In this document: piece after piece, positions 8,157-17,401 of the stretch
Layout of the letters: every line of letters begins with the position of its first letter
How positions within the stretch are numbered: the stretch's first letter is position 1
Source: Urbifossiella limnaea
GTDB lineage: Bacteria; Planctomycetota; Planctomycetia; Gemmatales; Gemmataceae
Assembly (NCBI RefSeq): GCF_007747215.1
Contig: NZ_CP036273.1
Location: forward strand, 7,114,322 to 7,178,321
Direction: 5' to 3'
Length of the DNA stretch: 64,000 nt
Translations under genes and position numbers: made by a program
The notes under the pieces: generated by a model
The model's database searches: none
What the model was told of the DNA's origin: nothing
Seen by the model: the letters and a program-made list of their open reading frames with translations, nothing else

Positions 8157-10433
8157 TCAGCCGACGTAGACGCCGCCGGGCAGGATGGCCCCGAACGGGT
8201 CGAGGTCCTGGAACGCGGCCGGCTCGGCGGGGCCGGTGATGTTCCGCCCCAGGTACACCCGGACCCGGCTCGGCGACCCCTCCCCGCTCCCTGCCACCAC
8301 GTCCGCCCGGCGGTCGTTGTCCAGGTCCGTGGCCGCCACCCGGACCCCGCCCCGGGCGGACGAGTCGCCGGCCACGAAGAAGTCCATCAGCGGCGACATC
8401 TCAGCCGATTCCAGGTTCGCGTTGAGCAGGACCTGGCCGGACAGGGCGCGGACCCGCGGGGCTCCGCCCGGCCCGCCGCCGAAGACCAGGTCCGCGGCCC
8501 CGTCCCCGTCGATGTCCCCGGCCGCCAGGTACACCCCGTTCCGCAGGGTCGCGGCGTCCGCCCCGGGGAAGGCGAAGAAGTCGTTCCGCAGCCGGGTCGG
8601 TGTGTCGAACACCGTCCTCCCGTCGAACAGGGCCACCCGCGGGCCGCCGCCGAACCCGGCGGCCACCACCAGGTCCGGCGTCCCGTCGGGGAACACGTCC
8701 CCGACGGCCGGCCGGGCTCCGCCCCGGAAGTTCGAGTCGTCGATCCCGAAGAAACTGGCCCGCAGGACCGGGGCGGCCCCGGCCGGCAGGGAGAAGATCA
8801 CCACCCGCGGGCCGCCCCCCTGGTCCGGGGTGAACACCAGGTCCGCCCGCCCGTCCCGGTCCAGGTCGCCCGCGGCCGCGAACAGCCCGCCGGTGAAGTT
8901 CGGGTCCCCGAACGGGTCGGTCGGGCCGACCAGGACGGTCGTGTGGTCCGTCCCGCTGACGACCGCGAACCGGACCGGGGTGCCCGGGCCGGTCGCCAGC
9001 ACGGTGTCGTCCACCCCGTCCCCGTTCACGTCCCCGGTGGCGACCCGGACCGCCCCGGCGAACCCGGGGAAGACGATCGGGGTGGCGGCCGGGCCGCCCG
9101 GGATCGCCCCGGTGGTCGGGTCGGCGGTGTAGACGGCCGCCCGGCCGTCCGCCGTCCCGCTCGCGGCCAGGTCCTCGGCGGTCGCCGCCCCGAGCAACCG
9201 GACCGCCTTCCCGGTCCCGGCGTTGGTGGTCCCGGCGGCCACGATCGTTCCACCCGGGGCGACGACCACCCGCGCCGGACCGACGATCGGCGAAAGCGAC
9301 GCGATGTTCGGCCGGCTCCCGCCCGGGTCGAACGTCGGGTCGAGGTCACCGGCCGCGGTCAGGCGGAACACCTCCCCGGCCGAGTCGACCCCGATGACGA
9401 CCACCTTCCCGTCCGGTTGCACCGCCACCCCGGTGCCCACGAAGTGGTTCGCCGTGATCCCCGGGAGGTTTCCCGAGAACGACCCGCCGTGGAAGGTTGG
9501 GTCCGGGGCCCCGGTCGCGGTGCGCTTGCTCACAACGAGGACGGTGGAGAGCAGGAACTTGGCCCCGGTCGCGTACACGTTCCCGGCCGGGTCGGTGTCC
9601 ACCGCGTTCGCCCAGTCCATCCCGCTCAGCCGGGCCGTCCCGTCCCCGGCGAACGTCGCGTCGAGGGCCCCGGCCGGGGAGAGCCGGGCGACCGAGGCCT
9701 CCAGGTCGGCGAAAGCCACGATGTTCCACGACTGCCCGGCGAGGACGATCCGGCCGGCGGGGTCCAGGGCCAGGTCGAACGCCTTCTCGTTGTCCGCACC
9801 GCGGATGGTGAACGACGTCACCCCGCCGCCTCCGAACCCGGCGTCCAGGATGCCGGCCGACGTGAGCCGGGCGGCGGCGAACCGGCTGATCGTGCCGGTC
9901 GTGGTGTACCCGCCGACCACCACCCCGCCGTCGGCCGGGTCCACGGCCACCCCGGTGGCGGTGTCGGTCGCCCCCGCCGCGACGTGGAATGCGACCGTCC
10001 CGCCCGTCCCGAACGTCGGGTCCGGGGCACCGGCCGCGGTCAGCCGGGCGACCGCGAACCGGCCGAGGTCGCCGGTGGTGGAGACGCCGGCCACCACCAC
10101 CCGGCCGGCCGCGTCGAGGGCGACGGCGGCCGCCACGTCGTCCCCGCCGGCGATGTCGACGGCCGCGGTGCCGCCGGTCCCAAACGTCGTGTCCGGGGTG
10201 CCGTCCGGGTTCAGCCGGGTGACCAGGAAGTCGTGCCCCCCGGCCCCGTCCGCGGTCCCGGCGAGGACCACCCGGCCGAGCGGGTCCACGACGACCGCGG
10301 CCGCCCCGCCCAGGTCCGGGCTGACCCCGGCGACCCCGAAGCTCGGGTCGAAGGTTCCGGCCGCGGCCGGAACCTCTCGCGCCTCCAGCCGCTCCAGCCC
10401 GATCCGGTCCGCCGGGTGTGGTCGCCGTTTCAT
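8157..10433 (-). CDS. Delta-60 repeat/FG-GAP exported protein, paralogue 1
   Basis: 758 residues. The N-terminus has the planctomycete extracellular signature (LERLEAREVPAA, residues ~13-24). About six delta-60 repeats follow (L-D-P-x-F-G-x-G-G ... V-A-V-x-P-D-G-K-V-V-V-x-G ... V-A-R-L-x-x-x-G), residues ~28-410. FG-GAP blades run from ~450 to the end (DVNGDGVDD, DLDRDGRADLVF, DIDGDGAADLVF). It ends GGVYVG. The ATG at 10433 has AGGGG about 8 nt upstream. It starts 27 bp after the stop of the next paralogue and is probably the last gene of a three-gene transcript. The two fold types suggest a tandem pair of beta-propellers displayed outside the cell; ligand unknown. It shares the architecture of its neighbours but not the identical DNA block. 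Confidence 0.85.
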   Translation of the reverse strand: MKRRPHPADRIGLERLEAREVPAAAGTFDPSFGVAGVSPDLGGAAAVVVDPLGRVVLAGTADGAGGHDFLVTRLNPDGTPDTTFGTGGTAAVDIAGGDDVAAAVALDAAGRVVVAGVSTTGDLGRFAVARLTAAGAPDPTFGTGGTVAFHVAAGATDTATGVAVDPADGGVVVGGYTTTGTISRFAAARLTSAGILDAGFGGGGVTSFTIRGADNEKAFDLALDPAGRIVLAGQSWNIVAFADLEASVARLSPAGALDATFAGDGTARLSGMDWANAVDTDPAGNVYATGAKFLLSTVLVVSKRTATGAPDPTFHGGSFSGNLPGITANHFVGTGVAVQPDGKVVVIGVDSAGEVFRLTAAGDLDPTFDPGGSRPNIASLSPIVGPARVVVAPGGTIVAAGTTNAGTGKAVRLLGAATAEDLAASGTADGRAAVYTADPTTGAIPGGPAATPIVFPGFAGAVRVATGDVNGDGVDDTVLATGPGTPVRFAVVSGTDHTTVLVGPTDPFGDPNFTGGLFAAAGDLDRDGRADLVFTPDQGGGPRVVIFSLPAGAAPVLRASFFGIDDSNFRGGARPAVGDVFPDGTPDLVVAAGFGGGPRVALFDGRTVFDTPTRLRNDFFAFPGADAATLRNGVYLAAGDIDGDGAADLVFGGGPGGAPRVRALSGQVLLNANLESAEMSPLMDFFVAGDSSARGGVRVAATDLDNDRRADVVAGSGEGSPSRVRVYLGRNITGPAEPAAFQDLDPFGAILPGGVYVG

Positions 10434-10460
10434 GACATGCCCCTGTACCGGTGGGCCCTG

Positions 10461-12836
10461 CTACCCGACGAAGACGCCGCCGGGCAGGACCGTCCCGCCG
10501 AACAGAGTCAGATCCTGAAACGTCGCCGGCTCGCCCGTCCCGGACAGGTTCTTCCCGAGGTACGCCCGGAGCCCGGCCGCCACCCCCTCGCCGCTCCCGG
10601 CCACCACCTCGGCCCGGGTGTCCCCGTCCAGGTCGGCGACCGCCACCCGCACCCCGCCCCGGTCGGCCGCGTTCCCGCCCACGAAGAAGTTCGACACCGG
10701 TGCCGCCTGGGCCCCGTCCACGTCGCCGGCCGCGACCAGCGCCCCGCTCAGGAGGAACACCCGCGGCGCCCCGCCGGGGCCGCCGCCGAACGCCAGGTCG
10801 GCGAACCCGTCCCCGGTCACGTCGCCGGCGGCCACGAACGCCCCGTTCCGCAGGTTCACCGCGTCAGTCCCGGGGAAGGCGAAGAAGTCGCCCACCAGCC
10901 GGGTCGGCGAACTCAGGACGGACGCCCCGCGGAACACGGCCACCCGCGGGCCGCCGCCGAACCCGGCCGCGACCAGGAGGTCCGGGGTGCCGTCCCCGTC
11001 CACGTCGCCGACGGCGGTCCGGGCGCCGCCGCGGAAGTCCGGGTCGTCGATCCCGAAGAAGTTCGCCCGGACCGGGGTCGAGCCGTCGGGGCGGCGGCTG
11101 AACACGGTCACCCGCGGGCCGCCGCTGACGTCCGGCGAGACCACGAACTCGGCCCGCCCGTCGTGGTCGAAGTCCCCGGCCGACACGAACCCGCCGCCGG
11201 CGAAGTCGCCGCCGAACGGGTCGAACGGGGCCACCAGGAGCGTGGCGTTGTCCACGCCACTGATGACCGCCACCCGGAGCGGAGTGCCCGGGCCGGTGAC
11301 GAGGACGTCGTCGGTCACCCCGTCGCCGTTCACGTCCGCCATCGCAGCCCGCACGTTCACCGTCGCCGGTCCGAATGGCGCCAGGGTGGCCGCCGGGGGG
11401 GTCACCAGGGTACCGGCGGCGTTCGGGGCGAAGCGCTCTGCCGTCCCGTCCAACGTCCCGCCGGCTATCAGCGCGTCCCCCTTCTCGACCGTCCCGATCA
11501 GTCGGGCCACCCCGAAGTCGGAATCCCCGCCGGCCGTGCCGACCTGACCCGCGACGACAATCCGGCCGGCCGGTCCGACTGCCGCGGCATAGGCGGCGTC
11601 GAAGTTGGTGAATCCGAGGTCGAAGCCAACGGTGCGTTGACCTCCCGGCCCGAAGGTGCCGTCCGGGGTTCCGTCCGCGTTGAGCCGGGCCACCCCGAAG
11701 TCCGTACCACCGGGCGTATCAACGTACCCGGCGAGCACGACCCGGCCGTCCGGTCGCAGGGCCAGGGCGGTGGCGAGGTCGCGGTTCATCCCACCGAGGT
11801 CGAAGGCGAGGGTGCGCTTTCCGCCCGGCCCGAAGGTGCCGTCCGGGGTTCCGTCCGCGTTGAGCCGGGCCACCCCAAAGTCCGTGTTGATGCCGACGGC
11901 CGTGACATACCCGGCGACGACGGCCCGGCCGTCCGGATACACCGCGAGGGCGTTAGCGACGTCCCCGTTGCCACCGCCGAGGTTGAAGGCGATGGTGCGT
12001 TTGCCGCCCGGCCCGAACGACCCGTCCGGGGTTCCGTCCACGTTCAGCCGGGCCACCCCGAAGTCGACATTCCCGGCCGCATCGACCTGCCCGGCGAGCA
12101 CGACCCGGCCGTCCGATCGGACGGCTACGGCCCGTGCGGAGTCGAAGTTGGTGGCACCGAGGTCGAACGCGACGATGCGCTTGCCGCCCGGCCCGAACGA
12201 CCCGTCCGGGGTCCCGTCCGCGTTCAGCCGGGCGACGCCGAAATCGAAGTCGCCGCCGCCCCGATCGACCTGACCGGCGACGACGATGCGGCCGTCCGGT
12301 GCGATCGCCACGGCCCGCGCGAAGTCGATGTTTGACCCGCCGAGGTTGAAGGCGATGGTGCGCTTGCCGCCCGACCCGAACGTCCCATCCAGGGTTCCGT
12401 CCGGGTTGAGCCGGGCCACCCCGAAGTCGGCACCACCAGCCGTGGTCACGTCCCCGACGACGACGATCCGGCCGTCCGCCTGGACCGCCACCGCGTTGGC
12501 ATAGTCGCCGTTGGTGCCGCCGAAGTTGAAGGCGACGGTGCGTTTGCCGCCCGGCCCGAACGTCTCGTCCGGAGTTCCGTCCGGGTTCAGCCGGGCCACC
12601 CCGAAGTCCAAGGACCCGCCCGCCGTATCGACCGGCCCGGCAAGGACCGTCCGGCCGTCCGGCTGGACTGCCACGGCGTTGACGTAGTCGGAGTTGGAAC
12701 TACCGAGGTTAAAAGCGATCGTTTGGCGACCAGCGGTGCCGAACGACGGGTCGAGGGCGCCGACGGCGGCGGGTACTTCGCGGGCCTCCAAGGATTCCAG
12801 CCGGGGGCAGGATCGGCGGGTGCGAGCGGGGGTCAT
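10461..12836 (-). CDS. Delta-60 repeat/FG-GAP exported protein, paralogue 2
   Basis: 791 residues from the ATG at 12836, chosen over an upstream in-frame ATG at 12932. GGAG sits ~8 nt before it, and the protein then begins directly with a basic stretch and LESLEAREVPAA. Seven delta-60 repeats of about 60 residues follow (~30-460), strongly alike (KRTIAFNLGG, DFGVARLNADGTPDG). FG-GAP blades occupy ~500-791, ending GGVFVG. The last ~245 residues are encoded by DNA identical to that of paralogue 3. Paralogue 3 ends 92 bp upstream and paralogue 1 begins 27 bp downstream. Probable secreted repeat protein; binding partner unknown. Confidence 0.85.
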   Translation of the reverse strand: MTPARTRRSCPRLESLEAREVPAAVGALDPSFGTAGRQTIAFNLGSSNSDYVNAVAVQPDGRTVLAGPVDTAGGSLDFGVARLNPDGTPDETFGPGGKRTVAFNFGGTNGDYANAVAVQADGRIVVVGDVTTAGGADFGVARLNPDGTLDGTFGSGGKRTIAFNLGGSNIDFARAVAIAPDGRIVVAGQVDRGGGDFDFGVARLNADGTPDGSFGPGGKRIVAFDLGATNFDSARAVAVRSDGRVVLAGQVDAAGNVDFGVARLNVDGTPDGSFGPGGKRTIAFNLGGGNGDVANALAVYPDGRAVVAGYVTAVGINTDFGVARLNADGTPDGTFGPGGKRTLAFDLGGMNRDLATALALRPDGRVVLAGYVDTPGGTDFGVARLNADGTPDGTFGPGGQRTVGFDLGFTNFDAAYAAAVGPAGRIVVAGQVGTAGGDSDFGVARLIGTVEKGDALIAGGTLDGTAERFAPNAAGTLVTPPAATLAPFGPATVNVRAAMADVNGDGVTDDVLVTGPGTPLRVAVISGVDNATLLVAPFDPFGGDFAGGGFVSAGDFDHDGRAEFVVSPDVSGGPRVTVFSRRPDGSTPVRANFFGIDDPDFRGGARTAVGDVDGDGTPDLLVAAGFGGGPRVAVFRGASVLSSPTRLVGDFFAFPGTDAVNLRNGAFVAAGDVTGDGFADLAFGGGPGGAPRVFLLSGALVAAGDVDGAQAAPVSNFFVGGNAADRGGVRVAVADLDGDTRAEVVAGSGEGVAAGLRAYLGKNLSGTGEPATFQDLTLFGGTVLPGGVFVG
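10495..11236. repeat. 742-bp identical direct repeat, copy A
   Basis: Identical line by line to 12963-13704 at an offset of 2,468 bp. The first mismatches are at 10494/12962 and 11237/13705. It encodes the FG-GAP C-terminal half of paralogue 2. Flanking sequence on the 3' coding side diverges at once, indicating gene conversion or a very recent partial duplication. Confidence 0.95.
11470..12770 (-). repeat. Delta-60 tandem repeat array in DNA
   Basis: Seven units of about 180 bp (60 codons) within paralogue 2. The segment starting near 11648 recurs almost unchanged near 11828 (180 bp offset), then in more diverged form upstream. This is internal gene growth by unit duplication and a likely hotspot for copy-number change. 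Confidence 0.8.
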
Positions 12837-12928
12837 GGTTACTCCGGGTGAACGCCGCCGAGGGCGGCTGTATGCAGGCGGTGGAATCGCGGGGACCGGC
12901 CGCGCCCACGCCGGCCGGTCCCCGCCGG

Positions 12929-15256
12929 TCACCCGACGAACACACCGCCGGGTAGGGTCGTGCCGCCGAACAGAGTCAGATCCTGAAACGTCGCCGGCTC
13001 GCCCGTCCCGGACAGGTTCTTCCCGAGGTACGCCCGGAGCCCGGCCGCCACCCCCTCGCCGCTCCCGGCCACCACCTCGGCCCGGGTGTCCCCGTCCAGG
13101 TCGGCGACCGCCACCCGCACCCCGCCCCGGTCGGCCGCGTTCCCGCCCACGAAGAAGTTCGACACCGGTGCCGCCTGGGCCCCGTCCACGTCGCCGGCCG
13201 CGACCAGCGCCCCGCTCAGGAGGAACACCCGCGGCGCCCCGCCGGGGCCGCCGCCGAACGCCAGGTCGGCGAACCCGTCCCCGGTCACGTCGCCGGCGGC
13301 CACGAACGCCCCGTTCCGCAGGTTCACCGCGTCAGTCCCGGGGAAGGCGAAGAAGTCGCCCACCAGCCGGGTCGGCGAACTCAGGACGGACGCCCCGCGG
13401 AACACGGCCACCCGCGGGCCGCCGCCGAACCCGGCCGCGACCAGGAGGTCCGGGGTGCCGTCCCCGTCCACGTCGCCGACGGCGGTCCGGGCGCCGCCGC
13501 GGAAGTCCGGGTCGTCGATCCCGAAGAAGTTCGCCCGGACCGGGGTCGAGCCGTCGGGGCGGCGGCTGAACACGGTCACCCGCGGGCCGCCGCTGACGTC
13601 CGGCGAGACCACGAACTCGGCCCGCCCGTCGTGGTCGAAGTCCCCGGCCGACACGAACCCGCCGCCGGCGAAGTCGCCGCCGAACGGGTCGAACGGGGCC
13701 ACCAACAGCGTGACGTTGTCCGCCCCGCTCACCACCGCGACCCGGAGCGGGGTGCCGGGGCCGGTGATGAGGATGACGTCATCGATTTCATCCCCGTTCA
13801 CGTCTGCGACCGCCGTCCGGACGTTCACCGCCGGGCCCCCGAACGCCGTAAGAGTCGCCGTCGGCGTGCCCGGGAGGGCGCCGGCCGGGGTCGGGTCGAG
13901 GAGGGCCGCTGTCCCGTCCGCCACCCCCCCGGCGGCCACCGCCGTCCCCTTCTCCACGTCCCCGATCAGCCGGGCGAGTTCGACGCCGCCCGGCGCCGCC
14001 TCCCGCGTCCCCGCCACGACGAGCCGCCCGTCGGCCGACTGGACCAGGGCGTGGCCGATGTCCGTGCCGCCGAAGTCGATGACGGTGGCGCCGGGGGTCG
14101 GCCCGGCCGGGTTGAACGCGGGGTCGAGCGCGCCGGTGGGGGTGAGCCCGACGGCGGCGAAGTCGATCGCGGGCCCTCCGGTGATTCCGCCGAGCACGAT
14201 CCGGCCGCCGGGCTGGATCACGACGGAACTCGCCTGATTGAACCCCCCCCCGGCGCCGGTCCGGACGACCCCGCCGGTCCCGAACGTCCCGTCCGGTGCC
14301 CCGTTCCCGTTCAGCCGGGCGACTCCCATGAGGAGTCCGCCCGGGCCGCTACTCGTGCCCGCGATCACCAGCCGACCGGCGGCGTCCACCGCCACCGCGG
14401 ACGCGCTGTCGCTCGTCCCGGCGGCGAGGTTGAACCACGCCTTTCCGCCGATCCCGAACGTGCCGTCGAGCACGCCGCCCGGGGTGAGTCGGGCGACCGC
14501 AAATCGGTAAACGGCGCCCACCTGCGTCTCGCCGACGAGGACGATGTTCCCGGCCGCGTCGCGGGTGGCCTCGTACAGCCTGTCGCCCAGGAACCCGAAG
14601 CTGAACGTCGTGTTCCCGGCGGTCCCGAAAGTGGGGTCGATGGCCCCGGTGCTGGTCAGCCGGCCGATCGTGAACCGGCCGACGCCGCCGGCGGTGAGCG
14701 TCCCGGCCACGACCACCCCGCCGTTCGCCTCGGGCAGCAGACTTCTCGCCTCAATGTCCTGACCGATGACGGGGGCGGGGAGGATGACCCGGCCGGCGAG
14801 CCCGAAGGTCGCGTCGATCATCCCGTTCGGGGTCAACCGGGCCACCGCGACCCGGTCGTTGCCCAGACCGGGCGTCGACTTCCCGCCGACGAGGATGTTC
14901 CCGGCCGGGTCGAGGGCGACCGCCCGGGCCGCGTCGCTCCCGCCGCCGAAGTCGATGGTCGCCCGCCCGCCGGTTCCGAACGTCGGGTCGAGCGACCCGT
15001 CGGGGTTCACCCGCTCGACGAGGAAGTCGACCCCGCCCACTCCTGGGGTGAAGCCGGCGACCACCACCCGCCCGTCGCCGAGGGCGACGGCGGCATACGC
15101 GCCATCGCCCCCGCCGACGTTGAGACTCGCCAGGCCGCCCGCCCCGAAGGACGGGTCGAGGGCACCGACCTCGGCCGGCACCTCGCGGGCCTCGAGGGCC
15201 TCCAGGCGGGGCGCGGGGCGCGAACGGGTCCGGTCGGCCGTGCGTGGCGGGGGCAT
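12929..15256 (-). CDS. Delta-60 repeat/FG-GAP exported protein, paralogue 3
   Basis: 775 residues from the ATG at 15256, which has GAGGA ~8 nt upstream. The longer in-frame extension upstream has no signal-like sequence and is rejected. N-terminal signature LEALEAREVPAEVG at ~18-31. Delta-60 repeats run to ~490 (DFLVERVNPDGSLDPTFG, VAVDAAGRLVIAG and others), more diverged from each other than in paralogue 2. FG-GAP blades run to GGVFVG at the end. It is the first gene of the three-gene tandem. Its last ~245 residues are identical to those of paralogue 2 at DNA level, while the repeat halves are clearly different. This points to transfer of the C-terminal module between neighbours. Confidence 0.85.
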   Translation of the reverse strand: MPPPRTADRTRSRPAPRLEALEAREVPAEVGALDPSFGAGGLASLNVGGGDGAYAAVALGDGRVVVAGFTPGVGGVDFLVERVNPDGSLDPTFGTGGRATIDFGGGSDAARAVALDPAGNILVGGKSTPGLGNDRVAVARLTPNGMIDATFGLAGRVILPAPVIGQDIEARSLLPEANGGVVVAGTLTAGGVGRFTIGRLTSTGAIDPTFGTAGNTTFSFGFLGDRLYEATRDAAGNIVLVGETQVGAVYRFAVARLTPGGVLDGTFGIGGKAWFNLAAGTSDSASAVAVDAAGRLVIAGTSSGPGGLLMGVARLNGNGAPDGTFGTGGVVRTGAGGGFNQASSVVIQPGGRIVLGGITGGPAIDFAAVGLTPTGALDPAFNPAGPTPGATVIDFGGTDIGHALVQSADGRLVVAGTREAAPGGVELARLIGDVEKGTAVAAGGVADGTAALLDPTPAGALPGTPTATLTAFGGPAVNVRTAVADVNGDEIDDVILITGPGTPLRVAVVSGADNVTLLVAPFDPFGGDFAGGGFVSAGDFDHDGRAEFVVSPDVSGGPRVTVFSRRPDGSTPVRANFFGIDDPDFRGGARTAVGDVDGDGTPDLLVAAGFGGGPRVAVFRGASVLSSPTRLVGDFFAFPGTDAVNLRNGAFVAAGDVTGDGFADLAFGGGPGGAPRVFLLSGALVAAGDVDGAQAAPVSNFFVGGNAADRGGVRVAVADLDGDTRAEVVAGSGEGVAAGLRAYLGKNLSGTGEPATFQDLTLFGGTTLPGGVFVG
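12963..13704. repeat. 742-bp identical direct repeat, copy B
   Basis: Second copy of 10495-11236, encoding the C-terminal FG-GAP half of paralogue 3. The identity includes synonymous positions, so selection on the protein alone does not explain it. Confidence 0.95.
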
Positions 15257-15782
15257 GTGGGAGTTCCTCGTGGGTGATGAGGTCAACAGCCTGACGCCCG
15301 CGTCTTCCGGCGCCGGGGGGCGTGAAGTTGGACAACGGCTTGTGTCGGCTTCCAAAGGCAAAGCCGTAGCCGGTGCCGTCAGGATTGTGGGAAAACCGGA
15401 ATACGACGGAGTGGCTTGTGGTTTGGACCGCCGGGGGGTGCGGACGGCTGGGGCCGGCTGTGCCGTTCGTCGCCACCTCTCCCGTTCGTGTGCCGGCCCC
15501 GCACACGGCGGCGGTCGGCCGGGCCGCGCTCCCGATTCGGAGCACCAGCGACCCCGGCGGCAAGCCGCTATGCCCGTGCGGGGCGGTCTGGGGGAGATCA
15601 CGCGCTCGGCCGCGCCGGGCGGTTGGCGGTCGTCGACGACGAGCCGGAGTTGGTGGCCGCCCTGTGCGAGTCCTTCCGCACGGCGGGACCCGAAGTGACC
15701 GGGTTCAGTACCGCCGAACTGTCGCACACGACGCTCGCGTCGGGAGGCGGGACCTTCGGAACTGGCATCCGCCGAGGCGCGA
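15257..15782. other. Intergenic region containing a receiver-domain remnant
   Basis: This 526-base gap lies between the start of paralogue 3 and the stop of the thioredoxin-CcdA gene, both on the minus strand. It should hold the promoter of the FG-GAP tandem, but I see no convincing hexamers. The part at 15617-15725 is a coding remnant (see its own entry); the rest shows nothing recognisable. Confidence 0.5.
15617..15725 (+). pseudogene. Response-regulator receiver domain fragment
   Basis: The + frame reads GRLAVVDDEPELVAALCESF and then an E-V-T-G-F-S-T-A-E-L stretch. This is the first ~35 residues of a CheY-like receiver: the beta-1 strand and the DDE acidic pair, then alpha-1 and beta-2. 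It stops short of the phospho-acceptor strand and runs into unrelated sequence, with no plausible start codon immediately before it. It is read as the remnant of a deleted two-component gene, internally truncated on both sides. Confidence 0.65.
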
Positions 15783-17237
15783 TCAACCCGCTGGGGTTGT
15801 TCGCGACGGCGGGTGCGGCGCGGCGGCCCGGTTCGCCCGGGCCACCACCCGGTGCCCCAGGACGATCGCGGCCGTCCCCCCGATCGCGGCCGCGAGCGTC
15901 GCGGCGGCTCCGAGGAGGTTGCCCAGAAGTCCCGGGTCGGAAAGGAGAACCACCCCGAGCGCCAGCATCATCATCCCGGACAGCAGCTTGAGCACCCGCC
16001 CCTGGTACTCCGTCAGCTTGTGCGACGACAGGGTGACGGAGAACCCGACCACGATCAGAAACAGAGGGGTGACGTAAACCAGGTTGTAAAGCGCGAGGTA
16101 GCCGTAGTACCCGGCCGGCGGCAGGTCCCGCAGGGTCAGCACCCGGGTGTAGACGAGCGGGAAGCCGGCCGTGCAGAGCAGCTCGTAGGCGTTCGCGGCG
16201 AAGGCCAGCGCCGCGGTGCCGGCCACAAGCGCCGGCAGGCCGTCCGCGCCGCCGACCGCCTGCATCCGGTGGACCAGCCGCGACCGGGCCGAGTCGGACA
16301 GGGACAGCGACACTCCCTGCTTGAACCAGAAGTAGTCCTTGATGTTCACCACAGCGACCGCGGTCGCCACGGCGCCGGCGGCCAGGGTGATGGCCCGCAT
16401 GTGCCCGACCAGGAAGAACAGGTTCAGCCACGCGGCCATGAACAGGAAGTAGACCAGCCCGGAGACGGCCACGAACACCCCGCCGACGAGGAGCATCCGC
16501 GGCCGGCTGCCGGTGCGAAACATCAGCCCGAGCAGGATCAGCAGGACGAAGAAGGCGCACGGGTTGAACGAGTCGAGCCCGCCGAGGACCACCGTCAGCG
16601 CCGGGAGCGACACCTCCTCCGGCCGGACCGCGCCCCACCACGGCACGTCCACCGTCGCCGCCTCCGGCGGCGGGGGTAAGTCGAGGTCGAGCGGCAGGTC
16701 GAGGTCCGGGTCCTGGGCCGCCGGGACGCCGTCGGGCGCGGCGAGGAGCAGCAGCATCAGGGGCACCGCGGCCGGCGGGGGCGGGGCGGGCGGCGGTGGC
16801 GGCGGGCGGCGGTCGTCCACCTGCTTCTGGAGGGCGGTCCGGTAGTAGACGAGGGCGGCCTCCAGCCGCTTCCCGGTCGTGGCGTCGCCGAGGTAGCCGA
16901 TCTCCATCTGCTTGCAGTAGAAGAACGCCGGCACCTGCCCGGCCTGCTTGCCGACGCCCACCGCCATGCGCCGGTAGTGGTCCATATTCGCCGGGCTGCC
17001 GGACGTCTCGTAGGCGGTCACGGCCAGCCAGTCGTGGCGCTTCTGGAGCCCGTCGAGGAAGGTCCGGGCGGCCGTGCAGTGCGGGCACGTCCGCGAGTAG
17101 AAGAGGTACAGGTTCACCTTCACCTTGCCGTCCTTGACCTCGTACCACTTCACGGCCGGCGGGGCGTCGTCGGCCGCGGCGGGGGCCGCGACCACGGCGC
17201 CGAGGAGGAGCGCCAGGACGAGACGGGACAGGTTCAT
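15783..17237 (-). CDS. Thioredoxin-CcdA/DsbD-like membrane thiol-redox protein
   Basis: 484 residues from the ATG at 17237, preceded by GAGGAG at ~6 nt. Residues 1-22 form a signal peptide. Residues ~30-130 are a thioredoxin-like domain with a CPHC active site (Cys51, Cys54). A proline-rich linker (~140-157) leads to a polytopic membrane domain with NPCAFFVLL at ~222, the CcdA/DsbD-type NPC motif, and a second Cys in ELLCTAGFP. About seven hydrophobic helices follow. Expected to pass electrons across the inner membrane to or from an exported thioredoxin domain, as in cytochrome c maturation or envelope disulfide reduction. The domain order is thioredoxin first, then CcdA. The gene is divergent from csrA across a palindrome array. 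Confidence 0.85.
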   Translation of the reverse strand: MNLSRLVLALLLGAVVAAPAAADDAPPAVKWYEVKDGKVKVNLYLFYSRTCPHCTAARTFLDGLQKRHDWLAVTAYETSGSPANMDHYRRMAVGVGKQAGQVPAFFYCKQMEIGYLGDATTGKRLEAALVYYRTALQKQVDDRRPPPPPPAPPPPAAVPLMLLLLAAPDGVPAAQDPDLDLPLDLDLPPPPEAATVDVPWWGAVRPEEVSLPALTVVLGGLDSFNPCAFFVLLILLGLMFRTGSRPRMLLVGGVFVAVSGLVYFLFMAAWLNLFFLVGHMRAITLAAGAVATAVAVVNIKDYFWFKQGVSLSLSDSARSRLVHRMQAVGGADGLPALVAGTAALAFAANAYELLCTAGFPLVYTRVLTLRDLPPAGYYGYLALYNLVYVTPLFLIVVGFSVTLSSHKLTEYQGRVLKLLSGMMMLALGVVLLSDPGLLGNLLGAAATLAAAIGGTAAIVLGHRVVARANRAAAPHPPSRTTPAG

Positions 17238-17401
17238 CGGGGCTCCTCGGACGGGGCGCGCGTGGATACCCGCAGGGTGTCGCACGGGCGGTAGCGGGAC
17301 GGAATGGGACTGTCCCAACGCAAGTCCGGAGCCAATCGCCCGCGTCCGAACCGGGGCCGCGCCGCCGGGCGCCACCGCTCCGACCCCACCCTCGCCGGCG
17401 G

